Positions 43,957 to 53,434 of a stretch of 64,000 bases of DNA are shown here, in pieces. Source of the stretch: Amyelois transitella (taxonomy: Eukaryota; Arthropoda; Insecta; Lepidoptera; Pyralidae); contig NC_083511.1 of NCBI RefSeq assembly GCF_032362555.1, positions 2,914,001 through 2,978,000 of the forward strand. Direction: 5' to 3'. The notes beneath the pieces are model-generated. The model saw only the letters and a program-made list of their open reading frames with translations. It was not told the origin of the DNA and did not search any database. A program made the translations under genes and the position numbers. Position 1 is the first letter of the stretch. The number at the start of each line of letters is the position of its first letter.

Positions 43957-44283
43957 TTATACCATCTCGTCTTCTTCTTTCTTTCCCGCTAGGCTACGTC
44001 TATCAGCCAGTCTCGTCCTCTGCCGGAATAATGATCTCCTCACAGCATCTCGATTTAACTCATTGAGAATTAATCTCTTGTGGTATCTCCGATATATTTT
44101 GAAAATGCAGTAAATAAAAGTCAGGGCAGCTAGAGACAACAAAATGAGCATTTCATATGAGCGCAACGAATATTAATTCGTTGCGCTCATATGAAATGCC
44201 AATTGCCGAATATCTGCATTGTTTGCACCTGCTGCTGCGTTTTGGGCAAGGATGACCTCTTCCTTAGTGTTTGTAGAGCCCAT
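43957..44283 (-). pseudogene. Gypsy leader membrane-protein ORF, copy 1, broken by palindrome
   Basis: ATG at 44281-44283 gives MGSTNTKEEVILAQNAAAGA, then a stop within a perfect inverted duplication at 44148-44199, after which the frame resumes with a hydrophobic helix (MLILLSLAALTFIYCIFK) and a basic tail rich in Arg to 43957. Short proteins of this build (MGxxNTKEE, one membrane segment, RR-rich tail) occur upstream of pol in an insect gypsy group; function unknown. Confidence 0.55.
44148..44199. repeat. Perfect 24-bp inverted repeat, 4-nt loop (copy 1)
   Basis: Arms 44148-44171 and 44176-44199 around atta. The same palindrome is at 50054-50105, so it predates the large duplication. It introduces a stop in the leader ORF. 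Confidence 0.92.
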
Positions 44284-44421
44284 GATGAGGTAAATTAAAA
44301 AAAATAAGTGAATAATTCGGCACAATTAGAACACCGCACGGGGATAGGCAAAGTCCACGAATACACATTTTGAATGTAATGTTCACTTCCAGTCTCTATA
44401 TGGTTAAAGGAATGTAAACAC

Positions 44422-45307
44422 TGTCACGGTCGCCATGTGAGGTTCGGGTGTAGGGTGGCTAATTGATACAACGAATGTTGAGTTAATACTGACATTTATT
44501 CAATAGCCTCGTCTTATAAATAGGTAACATACATAATCTTAGCTCCACTACAATATTTATTCATAAAACATCAATGTGTCGATAATATTGAAGTCATAAC
44601 ATGGATGTCAAACCATCGATATGTTCCAGCTAAAAATAGATGAATATCGTTCTTCCCTAAACCCGGGTCTTATTCCATGATCATGCCTAATTTCGCAAAA
44701 AAATCGGTTTAGCTGTTTACGCAGCGGCCGCAAAGAAAACTCTTAGAACGAATGAATTCCCCCCGTTTTTGGAACATTATTCGTTGATACTCCGCTCCTA
44801 TTTAGTGTAGTCTAATACTATCTATCCTATAGCTTTCCTCGATAAACGGGCTATCTAACAGTAAAAGAATTTTTCAAAACGGTCCAGTAGTTTCTGAGAT
44901 AATAATTAAATTTAATGCTAATATGTTGTCAAATCTGTGAGTAATTTTTAGAACATAAAATTGTCGATTTAAACTTATTACTAGGTTATAATCTAATATC
45001 ACTTAAGTCATTATATTTATAGCTGTCTTTGCATAAAACTTGGCGTGCCTCCGTTGTGTAGCTCCATATGGTCAATTATGTGCGCAAACTGAATTCCGAA
45101 GGCATGTGCATCAATTTTTCTGTGAAGTTGAATCAAATGGCTATGTAACTTATACATACCTATGTTATTATGTCGCTATCAACTTATTATCGATATATAT
45201 ATTTATGTGATAACTACGAGTATCTTTTTAAAGCAGCGATGTATGTAACTGCAATACTTATTTGTATGTCATTTTTAATTAATCGTTGTTATAGCAACAC
45301 AGTCACA
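44422..45307 (-). repeat. Gypsy LTR with primer binding site, copy 1
   Basis: Proposed LTR 44436-45307 (plus-strand ends TGTGAGG...AGTCACA). Directly after it on the minus strand lies TGGCGACCGTGACA (44422-44435), a typical LTR-retrotransposon primer binding site, possibly tRNA-Arg. The pol stop of the upstream copy lies just inside the LTR at 45289. A dispersed-repeat fragment (about 44690-44920) sits inside. The right LTR border is inferred from the TG...CA rule and not confirmed by a second LTR of the same element or a polypurine tract. Confidence 0.6.
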
Positions 45308-45681
45308 TATAATAGCGGACAGACAGCTTTACTTACTTCAATTGAAACAGTACTACTACGAGTTTTCTTCTCTTCTAATTCTCCCTTTCTTTCTTCCTCT
45401 TCTAATCTTCTTTCGGTCTCCGCTGAAGTAGTTATTGGAGTGGGAATTGTGATCTCACGTGCTAAGTAGGCTGGCTTCAATCTATCGATCGAGACATTTG
45501 TAGTCTTGCCTCTGATTTCTATTTTGAAAAACTTGGGTTGCCTTTTCAAAACTTGGAAGGGACCAGCATAAGGAGGTTCAAGTGCACCACGTACATGGTC
45601 TTGACGGAGAAAGACGTGAGAAGTTGAGTTAAGATCACGTGGTATAATATAGAAATGTTTAATATAGAAACGCAACAACAT
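45289..45681 (-). pseudogene. Gypsy integrase C-terminal (GPY/F) tail, copy 1
   Basis: IPRDLNSTSHVFLRQDHVRG, ALEPPYAGPFQVLKRQPKFF, TTNVSIDRLKPAYL: the GPY/F-like module that ends Ty3/gypsy integrases, followed by a Glu/Lys/Arg-rich acidic tail. The frame is open to 45289. The upstream integrase core is missing and replaced by a MULE fragment. Identical in copy 2 except for one residue (Thr to Pro). Confidence 0.82.
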
Positions 45682-45689
45682 GTGATATG

Positions 45690-46000
45690 AACAAGAGCTA
45701 TATGTGGAGTGACCGGTCGGCTCGGCGATGTTCTCTGAAGAGGCGTCTTGCGCGCGCAGACATCGTTCTTCGTTTTCTTAATTCAAACGGCACGCCACAA
45801 TATCAAGCGCATCGGGAATCTCTGTTGGCTCTAAAAATGCCAGTGCACCGATATGCCTCATTTTATGGGCAAATACTGGATTACTATTGTAACGTGTAGC
45901 GAGACCAGATGATTGAATATGACGCCATATGCTTTGGTTCAAATGAAAAAAACAAAGCTTATTTAACCGATTCGTTGCGGATGACACGGCATCATCCTGA
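45690..46000 (-). pseudogene. MULE transposase fragment, copy 1
   Basis: CFFHLNQSIWRHIQSSGLAT, MRHIGALAFLEPTEIPDAL is the 'C-x-FHxxQ' to 'ALAFLPP' part of MULE transposases. Only about 70 codons remain. Present identically in copy 2 (51573-51883). Confidence 0.75.
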
Positions 46001-46109
46001 ACAAAACCATCCTAGTTTTTTACGTAAATCAAGCCTGTAGGGTTCGTTTCTGAATATTCTATGAAATAGAATAAATTAGGGATTGTCAACCTTTTTTATA
46101 TTTGTTTCG

Positions 46110-46310
46110 GGAAAGGTGTACATAATGATCCCTCTAAGGGAGAAGGCTAATTGTGGCCAAAGTATTGAAGCTAGAGTAAATCTGTAAAAACTTTTGGATA
46201 GTTCATTTAATTGGCCGTATTTTGGAATACAACTCTTTTTGGGCGGCTTTATATTTTCTGTTTTATTTGTGATTTTCCAAACCTCTACTATCATCATCAT
46301 TTTGTACACC
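46110..46310. mobile_element. Short Tigger-derived element or terminal duplication
   Basis: Begins gggaaaggtgtacataatgatccct and ends atcattttgtacaccgg, an inverted pair that matches the ends of the larger Tigger that follows. Probably an internally deleted derivative, about 200 bp, next to or nested with the full element. Confidence 0.45.
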
Positions 46311-49300
46311 GGGGTGGGTAAAATGATTCCTGGGGTAGGGTTAAAATGATCCCGAGGATTATATTGCCCCCAGATTAAAAAAATAAACTAAATTAGTTAT
46401 TCTAATCAGTCTTTATTAGTTTTTTCATATCACAGTTGACATTTAACTGTTATAATGCCTGTAATTAGTCAGATCAGTATCTTATATCTTAATATAGCTA
46501 TAGAAACCCAGTCTTTCAGCCAGTGAAACTTAAAGTTATAAAAAAAGAACACAACATAATAATTTTAAACGGGCTGTTTCCAATTCAATACCTAACTATG
46601 ATTAATAGTCTTGTTGAATCAACTACCAAAAAAATTTCAATAACAAAACAAAGAAACCCAGTCTTATGGGTCAAACACAACAAAAAACATTTCTAAACCT
46701 AATTTAAATATCTGACTATGATTAACAGTCTATTAAAATCAACTACTAGAAAACATTTTAATAATAGGTAAAGGATCAACTTATTCAGAGATCTAATTGC
46801 TTCCTTATATTTCCACGGCGATCTACACAAAAGTCGCATATAAAATCATCTTCGTCGTCACTATCGAGTCCAGCGCATGCTTCGTGTCCCCATTTTAAAC
46901 ATTCCACACAGCGGATCCAACCTTCTCCCATAGCGTCTTTTGAATAAGGTTCCGTGCAGAACAAGCACTCTGCGTCCTCTTCTTCTACAGAAGATTCTGA
47001 CTCATAAGAGTTCCTGGCTGTCCTTGCTCGTCTTCCAATTTTTTGTTTTTTACTGTTCTTCTTTTATCTCCTTGTTTTTTATTTTCTTTGTTTCCTTGAA
47101 TCGTTTTTTTTCCTTTGCCAACTCCTTTTCCCTTAGATTTCTTACCCTCTTCTTTTTCTTTCTTTTTTTGCGTTTCTTCTTCTAAATAGCTTTTATAAGG
47201 TGTGCTAGTTAAAACCGTTGTATCTATTTTTCGTTTTCTTACATTCTTACTTCTTTTTCCGTCTATTTTTGGCAAAGGTCGAAGGTCTCGTGGAGAATAT
47301 ACACCAAAAGATGTTGATGGTAAATCTAATAATGATTTGGAGGCTGTGACAGTGCCAATCTCTTGAGGTTTTGTAGAATTCAGGGACACTGGTGGATCGT
47401 TTTGAATATGAGTATATTCTTGCGAAAGTAATGAAGGTGATGATGTTGGAGTCCTATTTGAATCTAAGATTTGTGGTGAAGGTGTTCTACAATCATTTAT
47501 AAGTAATGTATCTGTCGTATTGGTATCATATACCCCCGACTCAGGTTGTTGTGGATCAGGAACAGCAACTGTTTGATCAACTTGGGCCGCAACAGCGTCG
47601 TTTAAAGCAGATTCCGAAGTACTGGGAACCTCGTTTTGAGCAGCCGCTTCCATATCAGTAGTTTCTGCAGCCACAAAGTCCACATCGCCGAAAATATCCT
47701 GATTCATAGGACAAATTCCACATTTAGAAAATCCATTTATCGCATTTAATGGCACCGCTGCTCTAAGATAAGCCCCTGCAAAGATTTTTGTAATTTGAAA
47801 CACTGACACCACTCTTCCCGGATTATTATTCATCCACTTTTCTAATTCCTGATTATGATAGACGCTGAGAGGATACATTACTCCTACATCCAGGGGCTGT
47901 AGTTTATGCGTGCAATGTGGAGGCAAGCATAAAATTGTGACGTGATTTTCTCTGGCTTTTAATACCACATTCAAGTTTTTGGTGTGCGACAAATGCCCAT
48001 CTAAAATTAAAAGGACTGGATCATCTGCCGAAGGCTTCGCATGAGCTAAAAAATGATCAAACCATTGATCAAAAACTTCAAGTTTCATCCAACCACTTGA
48101 ATTGCATGCATAAGCAGATCCTGGGGATGCACCATCCATTAATTCTATCTTCATTCTTACTCTTCGAAATATAAACATTGGTGGTAAAAATGTACCAGCT
48201 GCGGAACAACAAATAACCGCTGTTGTCGTCTCACCTCTTTCAGCCGAAGTAACTCTTGCCACTTGTTTACGACCAGCTTTAGCGAATACTTTTGTGTTTT
48301 TTGTTGGCACTGTACATATGCTAGTCTCATCAACATTGAATATTCTGTGTGGATGGAAATGATGTTTTTCCTGAATGTCTTTTAACACAGAAAATAATTT
48401 ATCAACGACAGGTTTATTAAAGGCTCTAGCTCGTGCTGCTGATGTTGATTCTGGACTTCGGAGAGCTATATCGGGATGCCGTTTTCTAAAACCTCTCAAC
48501 CAATCAACACCGGCTCTTTCTTTCTCAGTTGAAAATGGATGCTTAATGTTGTTCTTCGTCGCCAGCTGATACGCCAGAGAAAGTACATCTTGTTTGGTTA
48601 GGCCATACATCCTAGATTCCATGTCTGTTATGTGCTGAATTAGTTCTTTTTCTTGATCAGGTGAAAACACCGTTTGTTTACTTCCTAGGGTCTTAACTGC
48701 GCCAACAGCAACTTTATTTTTGCCTTTGGCTCTTCTTTTCAGGCTCATCACAGGTACCGAGAACTGCTTGCTGGCTGTTTTATATGGCATGCCTTTTTTT
48801 ACTTCTTCGAGTGTTCGTGACATAGCCTCCTCGCTCCATTTTTGCCGGTCTGTCTTTCTTTGATAATTTCGCGGCATCTGCAAATGATATATAAAAACTA
48901 TACATGCTACACACACTTAAATTTCGACATACATATACACACACACTCACACATACACACGTACATAAACATACAAAAACGTATATTATATTTTTATGTT
49001 CAAAAAAACCAAAAGTGAAGGGGTAAAATGATCCTGGGATCATTTTACACTCATACGCAGGGATCGTTTGACCCCAAATACAAAATTTTTTTTTTATTAT
49101 TGAAAAGTAACCTCAATTTGTCGCCTTAGCGAAATCGAACCGCACTTAAACAACACTTGATTATGATTCAAAGTCGAAAATAAAACGTTAATTCACTGAA
49201 ATACAACACCATCCAAATAATACAACATTGATTTGACGCTTACCTTACATTGAACACAGCAATTTTCTTTTTTTTTATATTAATCGGCGCACGATGCTTA

Positions 49301-49440
49301 GACCGCCATGATATTTCACTGGGACTGAGCGGGGAGCGGGGAAGACGTTTGCATATAAATCTAATAGATGGCACTAGTAATTTACCGACAACGATGGGGA
49401 ATCATTTGACCTCGAGGAATCATTTTGTACACCTATCCCT
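46309..49440 (-). mobile_element. Tigger element 3
   Basis: Coding region flanked by related inverted ends: gggtaaaatgattcctgggg (about 46316) and the complement of aggaatcattttgtacacct (to about 49436), each with several repeats of the 'aaatgatcc' type. Exact borders are uncertain. 46311-46784 and 48880-49440 are non-coding except for these repeats and a CA-rich microsatellite at about 48925-48970. Confidence 0.7.
46785..48877 (-). CDS. Tigger/pogo transposase with PHD finger in -1 frame
   Basis: ATG at 48875-48877 (MPRNYQRKTDRQKWSEEAMS). HTH_psq region (KTASKQFSVPVMSLKRRAK), CENP-B HTH (RAGVDWLRGFRKRHPDIALR), DDE_1 domain: HPHRIFNVDETSICTVPTKN, SSGWMKLEVFDQWFDHFLAH, PVLLILDGHLSHTKN, CLPPHCTHKLQPLDVGV; all acidic residues present. 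The zero frame ends at 46985. In the -1 frame, entered at an A6 run (47039-47044, AAC AAA AAA TTG), it continues to a TGA at 46785-46787 and encodes a PHD-type finger: CLFC, CVEC, WGHEAC, CDFC. About 690 residues if joined. Otherwise intact, so likely a young element. Either a one-base deletion or programmed frameshifting. Confidence 0.88.
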
Positions 49441-49503
49441 AATTCTAGTATTTGATCATATAAATTATTAAATTCACAACAAAGTTCCTCTATTTGGGTA
49501 CAT

Positions 49504-49713
49504 TTAAAGTTTTAGTACACTACTCTCAAGTGTGCTTTTTAACTCAGAATATTTATTTAAAAATGTATTGTACTCTTCTACGAATTCGTCAGCCTCTTTT
49601 ATCTTTGACACAATGATATGGCCTTTTTTACGACTTGGGCCTATTTTAATAAGATATTTTCTTATTTGTTGAAGGCTGGAATACAATAATCTTAAGTTGT
49701 CTAATTCTGCCAT
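49504..49713 (-). CDS. Gypsy leader ORF (MAELDNL-type, 69 aa), copy 2
   Basis: Same as 43598-43807 with one substitution (Leu to Phe after KIKEADE). Here the reading frame is followed after 14 bases by the Tigger flank, not by pol, so this copy has no downstream gypsy genes. Confidence 0.5.
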   Translation of the reverse strand: MAELDNLRLLYSSLQQIRKYLIKIGPSRKKGHIIVSKIKEADEFVEEYNTFLNKYSELKSTLESSVLKL

Positions 49714-49862
49714 AACAAATATTTAAAAATATTACAATACATACTTATTACTGCTTTTATAACTATACCGCGATTATATATTATTTTTAGATATACGACT
49801 ATGTAGATACACTACACACGCAAAACACGAATACGCGCACTTTATTCACTGTTTCACCACTT

Positions 49863-50189
49863 TTATACCATCTCGTCTTCTTCTTTCTTTCCCGCTAGGC
49901 TACGTCTATCAGCCAGTCTCGTCCTCTGCCGGAATAATGATCTCCTCACAGCATCTCGATTTAACTCATTGAGAATTAATCTCTTGTAGTATCTCCGATA
50001 TATTTTGAAAATGCAGTAAATAAAAGTCAGGGCAGCTAGAGACAACAAAATGAGCATTTCATATGAGCGCAACGAATATTAATTCGTTGCGCTCATATGA
50101 AATGCCAATTGCCGAATATCTGCATTGTTTGCACCTGCTGCTGCGTTTTGGGCAAGGATGACCTCTTCCTTAGTGTTTGTAGAGCCCAT
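49863..50189 (-). pseudogene. Gypsy leader membrane-protein ORF, copy 2
   Basis: Same structure as 43957-44283, with the same stop-bearing palindrome (50054-50077 and 50082-50105) and one His to Tyr change in the basic tail. Confidence 0.55.
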
Positions 50190-50327
50190 GATGAGGTAAA
50201 TTAAAAAAAATAAGTGAATAATTCGGCACAATTAGAACACCGCACGGGGATAGGCAAAGTCCACGAATACACATTTTGAATGTAATGTTCACTTCCAGTC
50301 TCTATATGGTTAAAGGAATGTAAACAC

Positions 50328-51190
50328 TGTCACGGTCGCCATGTGAGGTTCGGGTGTAGGGTGGCTAATTGATACAACGAATGTTGAGTTAATACTGACA
50401 TTTATTCAATAGCCTCGTCTTATAAATAGGTAACATACATAATCTTAGCTCCACTACAATATTTATTCATAAAACATCAATGTGTCGATAATATTGAAGT
50501 CATAACATGGATGTCAAACCATCGATATGTTCCAGCTAAAAATAGATGAATATCGTTCATCCCTAAACCCGGGTCTTATTCCATGATCATGCCTAATTTC
50601 GCAAAAAAATCGGTTTAGCTGTTTACGCAGCGGCTGCAAAGAAAACTCTTAGAACGAATGAATTCCCCCCGTTTTTGGAACATTATTCGTTGATACTCCG
50701 CTCCTATTTAGTGTAGTCTAATACTATCTATCCTATAGCTTTCCTCGATAAACGGGCTATCTAACAGTAAAAGTTTCTGAGATAATAATTAAATTTAAAG
50801 CTAATATGTTGTCAAATCTGTGAGTAATTTTTAGAACATAAAATTGTCTATTTAAACTTATTACTAGGTTATAATCTAATATCACTAAAGTCATTATATT
50901 TATAGCTGTCTTTGCATAAAACTTGGCGTGCCTCCGTTGTGTAGCTCCATATGGTCAATTATGTGCGCAAACTGAATTCCGAAGGCATGTGCATCAATTT
51001 TTCTGTGAAGTTGAATCAAATGGCTATGTAACTTATACATACCTATGTTATTATGTCGCTATCAACTTTTTATCGATATATATATTTATGTGATAACTAC
51101 GAGTATCTTTTTAAAGCAGCGATGTATGTAACTGCAATACTTATTTGTATGTCATTTTTAATTAATCGTTGTTATAGCAACACAGTCACA
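50328..51190 (-). repeat. Gypsy LTR with primer binding site, copy 2
   Basis: Primer binding site 50328-50341, LTR 50342-51190. Shorter than copy 1 by about 23 bp because of the deletion near 50772, which removes the phrase ending cggtccagtag between two short direct repeats. Confidence 0.6.
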
Positions 51191-51564
51191 TATAATAGCG
51201 GACAGACAGCTTTACTTACTTCAATTGAAACAGTACTACTACGAGTTTTCTTCTCTTCTAATTCTCCCTTTCTTTCTTCCTCTTCTAATCTTCTTTCGGT
51301 CTCCGCTGAAGTAGTTATTGGAGTGGGAATTGTGATCTCACGTGCTAAGTAGGCTGGCTTCAATCTATCGATCGAGACATTTGTAGTCTTGCCTCTGATT
51401 TCTATTTTGAAAAACTTGGGTTGCCTTTTCAAAACTTGGAAGGGACCAGCATAAGGAGGTTCAAGTGCACCACGTACATGGTCTTGACGGAGAAAGACGT
51501 GAGAAGGTGAGTTAAGATCACGTGGTATAATATAGAAATGTTTAATATAGAAACGCAACAACAT
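51172..51564 (-). pseudogene. Gypsy integrase C-terminal tail, copy 2
   Basis: Second copy of 45289-45681, identical but for Thr to Pro in RDLNS(T/P)SHV. The adjacent MULE fragment (51573-51883) is also duplicated. Confidence 0.82.
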
Positions 51565-51572
51565 GTGATATG

Positions 51573-51883
51573 AACAAGAGCTATATGTGGAGTGACCGGT
51601 CGGCTCGGCGATGTTCTCTGAAGAGGCGTCTTGCGCGCGCAGACATCGTTCTTCGTTTTCTTAATTCAAACGGCACGCCACAATATCAAGCGCATCGGGA
51701 ATCTCTGTTGGCTCTAAAAATGCCAGTGCACCGATATGCCTCATTTTATGGGCAAATACTGGATTACTATTGTAACGTGTAGCGAGACCAGATGATTGAA
51801 TATGACGCCATATGCTTTGGTTCAAATGAAAAAAACAAAGCTTATTTAACCGATTCGTTGCGGATGACACGGCATCATCCTGA
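51573..51883 (-). pseudogene. MULE transposase fragment, copy 2
   Basis: Same as 45690-46000 (QSIWRHIQSSGLAT, GALAFLEPTEIPD). Confidence 0.75.
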
Positions 51884-51990
51884 ACAAAACCATCCTAGTT
51901 TTTTACGTAAATCAAGCCTGTAGGGTTCGTTTCTGAATATTCTATGAAATAGAATAAATTAGGGATTGTCAACCTTTTTTATATTTGTTT

Positions 51991-52300
51991 TGTAACTTTG
52001 TTTTGATTAATGAAAAATAAAACTTAAACTACAATGAGTGTAAAACATTACTAATATTATGTATTACTTTAAAACATTATTTAAATTTATCATCGAATGT
52101 TTTAGTTTATATCGGACACACACATCTGTTTAATTTACCTCACTCAATCATTTTTAACTTAGAAACCTACAAAAGGTTACTACCTCTGAACAGAAAAGTA
52201 ACTTACCTGCCATTTTCAGGAAAACACTTAATAAACTCACTCAAAAACTACTTAAAACGACGTTACCTTCCGCTTACATGCGTGGTTTGCGTTCAACTAA
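51991..52300. other. No gene seen
   Basis: AT-rich sequence between the duplication and the copia RT fragment. Confidence 0.4.
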
Positions 52301-52425
52301 GTGAATCAAGTCAATACACGTGTAAAAACCAAGAATAGAAAGTCATGTCTGAAAATCCCAAAGCTGTTGAAAGAAAACTTAGAAAAGTTGGTAAGTTTGG
52401 AAAATAAAAACACTGTAGTGCATAA
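52301..52425 (+). pseudogene. Ty1/copia RT, part 1, before Harbinger B
   Basis: The frame KIPKLLKENLEKLVSLENKN then TVVHK reaches the TAA target site at 52423-52425 and continues in frame at 58687 as RARKMFESIKAGDDACLLKK, giving the start of a copia RT (normally 'IYMxxPxxx...CxLxKALYGLKQAGRQW'). The residues before KIPK are not recognisable. Confidence 0.75.
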
Positions 52426-53434
52426 AGCGGTCTACACACCAAAGCCGCTGACCCGGCGGCACAGCCCGGCGGCTTCAGAATGTCCAAGCCGAACGACTTT
52501 GCCGGCGGCAATACCGGCGGCACGACAGCCGCGGCATGTGGTGTTCTAGTAATTGCCAAATAGTCGTAGAGATTGGACGTGTGTGTTGCGAATAATTCAG
52601 AAGTAGTATTTTCAGATTGACATGGAGGAGGACGATAACAGTGATTTAATAATAGCAGTTTGTGGAGTTATTATCGGTGGATCCCTCAACACACGAAAGT
52701 GTTGGGTTAGGCCAAGTTTAATGAGTCGCAATAAATACAGTACTTGTCAAAGATTAAGTGATTTAAGGGAAGACGACTTGGTTCTATACAAACCCATTTC
52801 TTTTAAGACTTTCCTGTCATTAACCAGTACCGACTTTGAATATTTACTGAATATTGTTGGACACAAAATAGCTAAACAAGACACAAATTACAGAAAAGCA
52901 GTTTCACCAGTAGAAAGATTGTCAATAACGTTAAAATACCTAAGCTCAGGAAATTCTTTTAGTAGCCTGTGCGACGTCTTTAAAGTATCTCCTCAACTTA
53001 TTTCAAGCATTATTCCTGAAGTATGTGATGCTTTAGTTGAAGGACTTTCAGATTATGTGAAAATTCCAAGGAGTCAGGAAGGATGGAGAGAAATTGCAGA
53101 TGAATATTTAAAAAGATGGCAAATACCCAATTGTCTTGGGTCAATGGATGGGAAACACATAAAACTTCAATGTCCCCCAAAAAGTGGAAGTGATTATATA
53201 AACTATAAAAAATATTTCAGTATTGTGCTCTTTGCTTTGGTAGATGCTGATTACAACTTTTTGTACGCTAAGGCCTCTTTTCCATTACACGGTTGTTCAA
53301 ACGTACGGTGTGTAAGCCGTACGGTTGAAAAAACGTGCTAGCTTGTACATGATACGGCAAAATCACCGCGCGAGACATTGGTAAGTACTGGCTAGTAGCG
53401 CTTTTTACTCGGGCTGTGTAGGACGTGCTGCGTC

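Larger units (their letters stand above)
43576..46110. repeat. Large direct duplication, copy 1 (copy 2 at 49482-51990)
   Basis: About 2.5 kb nearly identical to 49482-51990: I counted roughly a dozen single-base differences and one deletion of about 25 bp in copy 2 (near 50772). The unit contains, on the minus strand, a MULE fragment, a gypsy integrase tail, an LTR, a primer binding site and two leader ORFs. Both copies carry the same 24-bp palindrome. Confidence 0.93.
49482..51990. repeat. Large direct duplication, copy 2
   Basis: Second copy of the 43576-46110 unit in the same orientation. Left border: after 'aattcacaac', with only 'aaagttcctc' shared; right border after 'ttatatttgttt'. 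The few differences show that the duplication is recent. Confidence 0.93.

Noticed and set aside
45170..45469. Plus-strand 99-codon frame (and its copy at 51053-51352)
   Set aside because: Antisense to the gypsy integrase tail and LTR; hydrophobic composition comes from the complement of the acidic tail.
43576..51990. The 2.5-kb repeats as LTRs of one large retroelement
   Set aside because: They do not start with TG or end with CA, they contain an internal LTR, integrase end and primer binding site, and the DNA between them is a DNA transposon.
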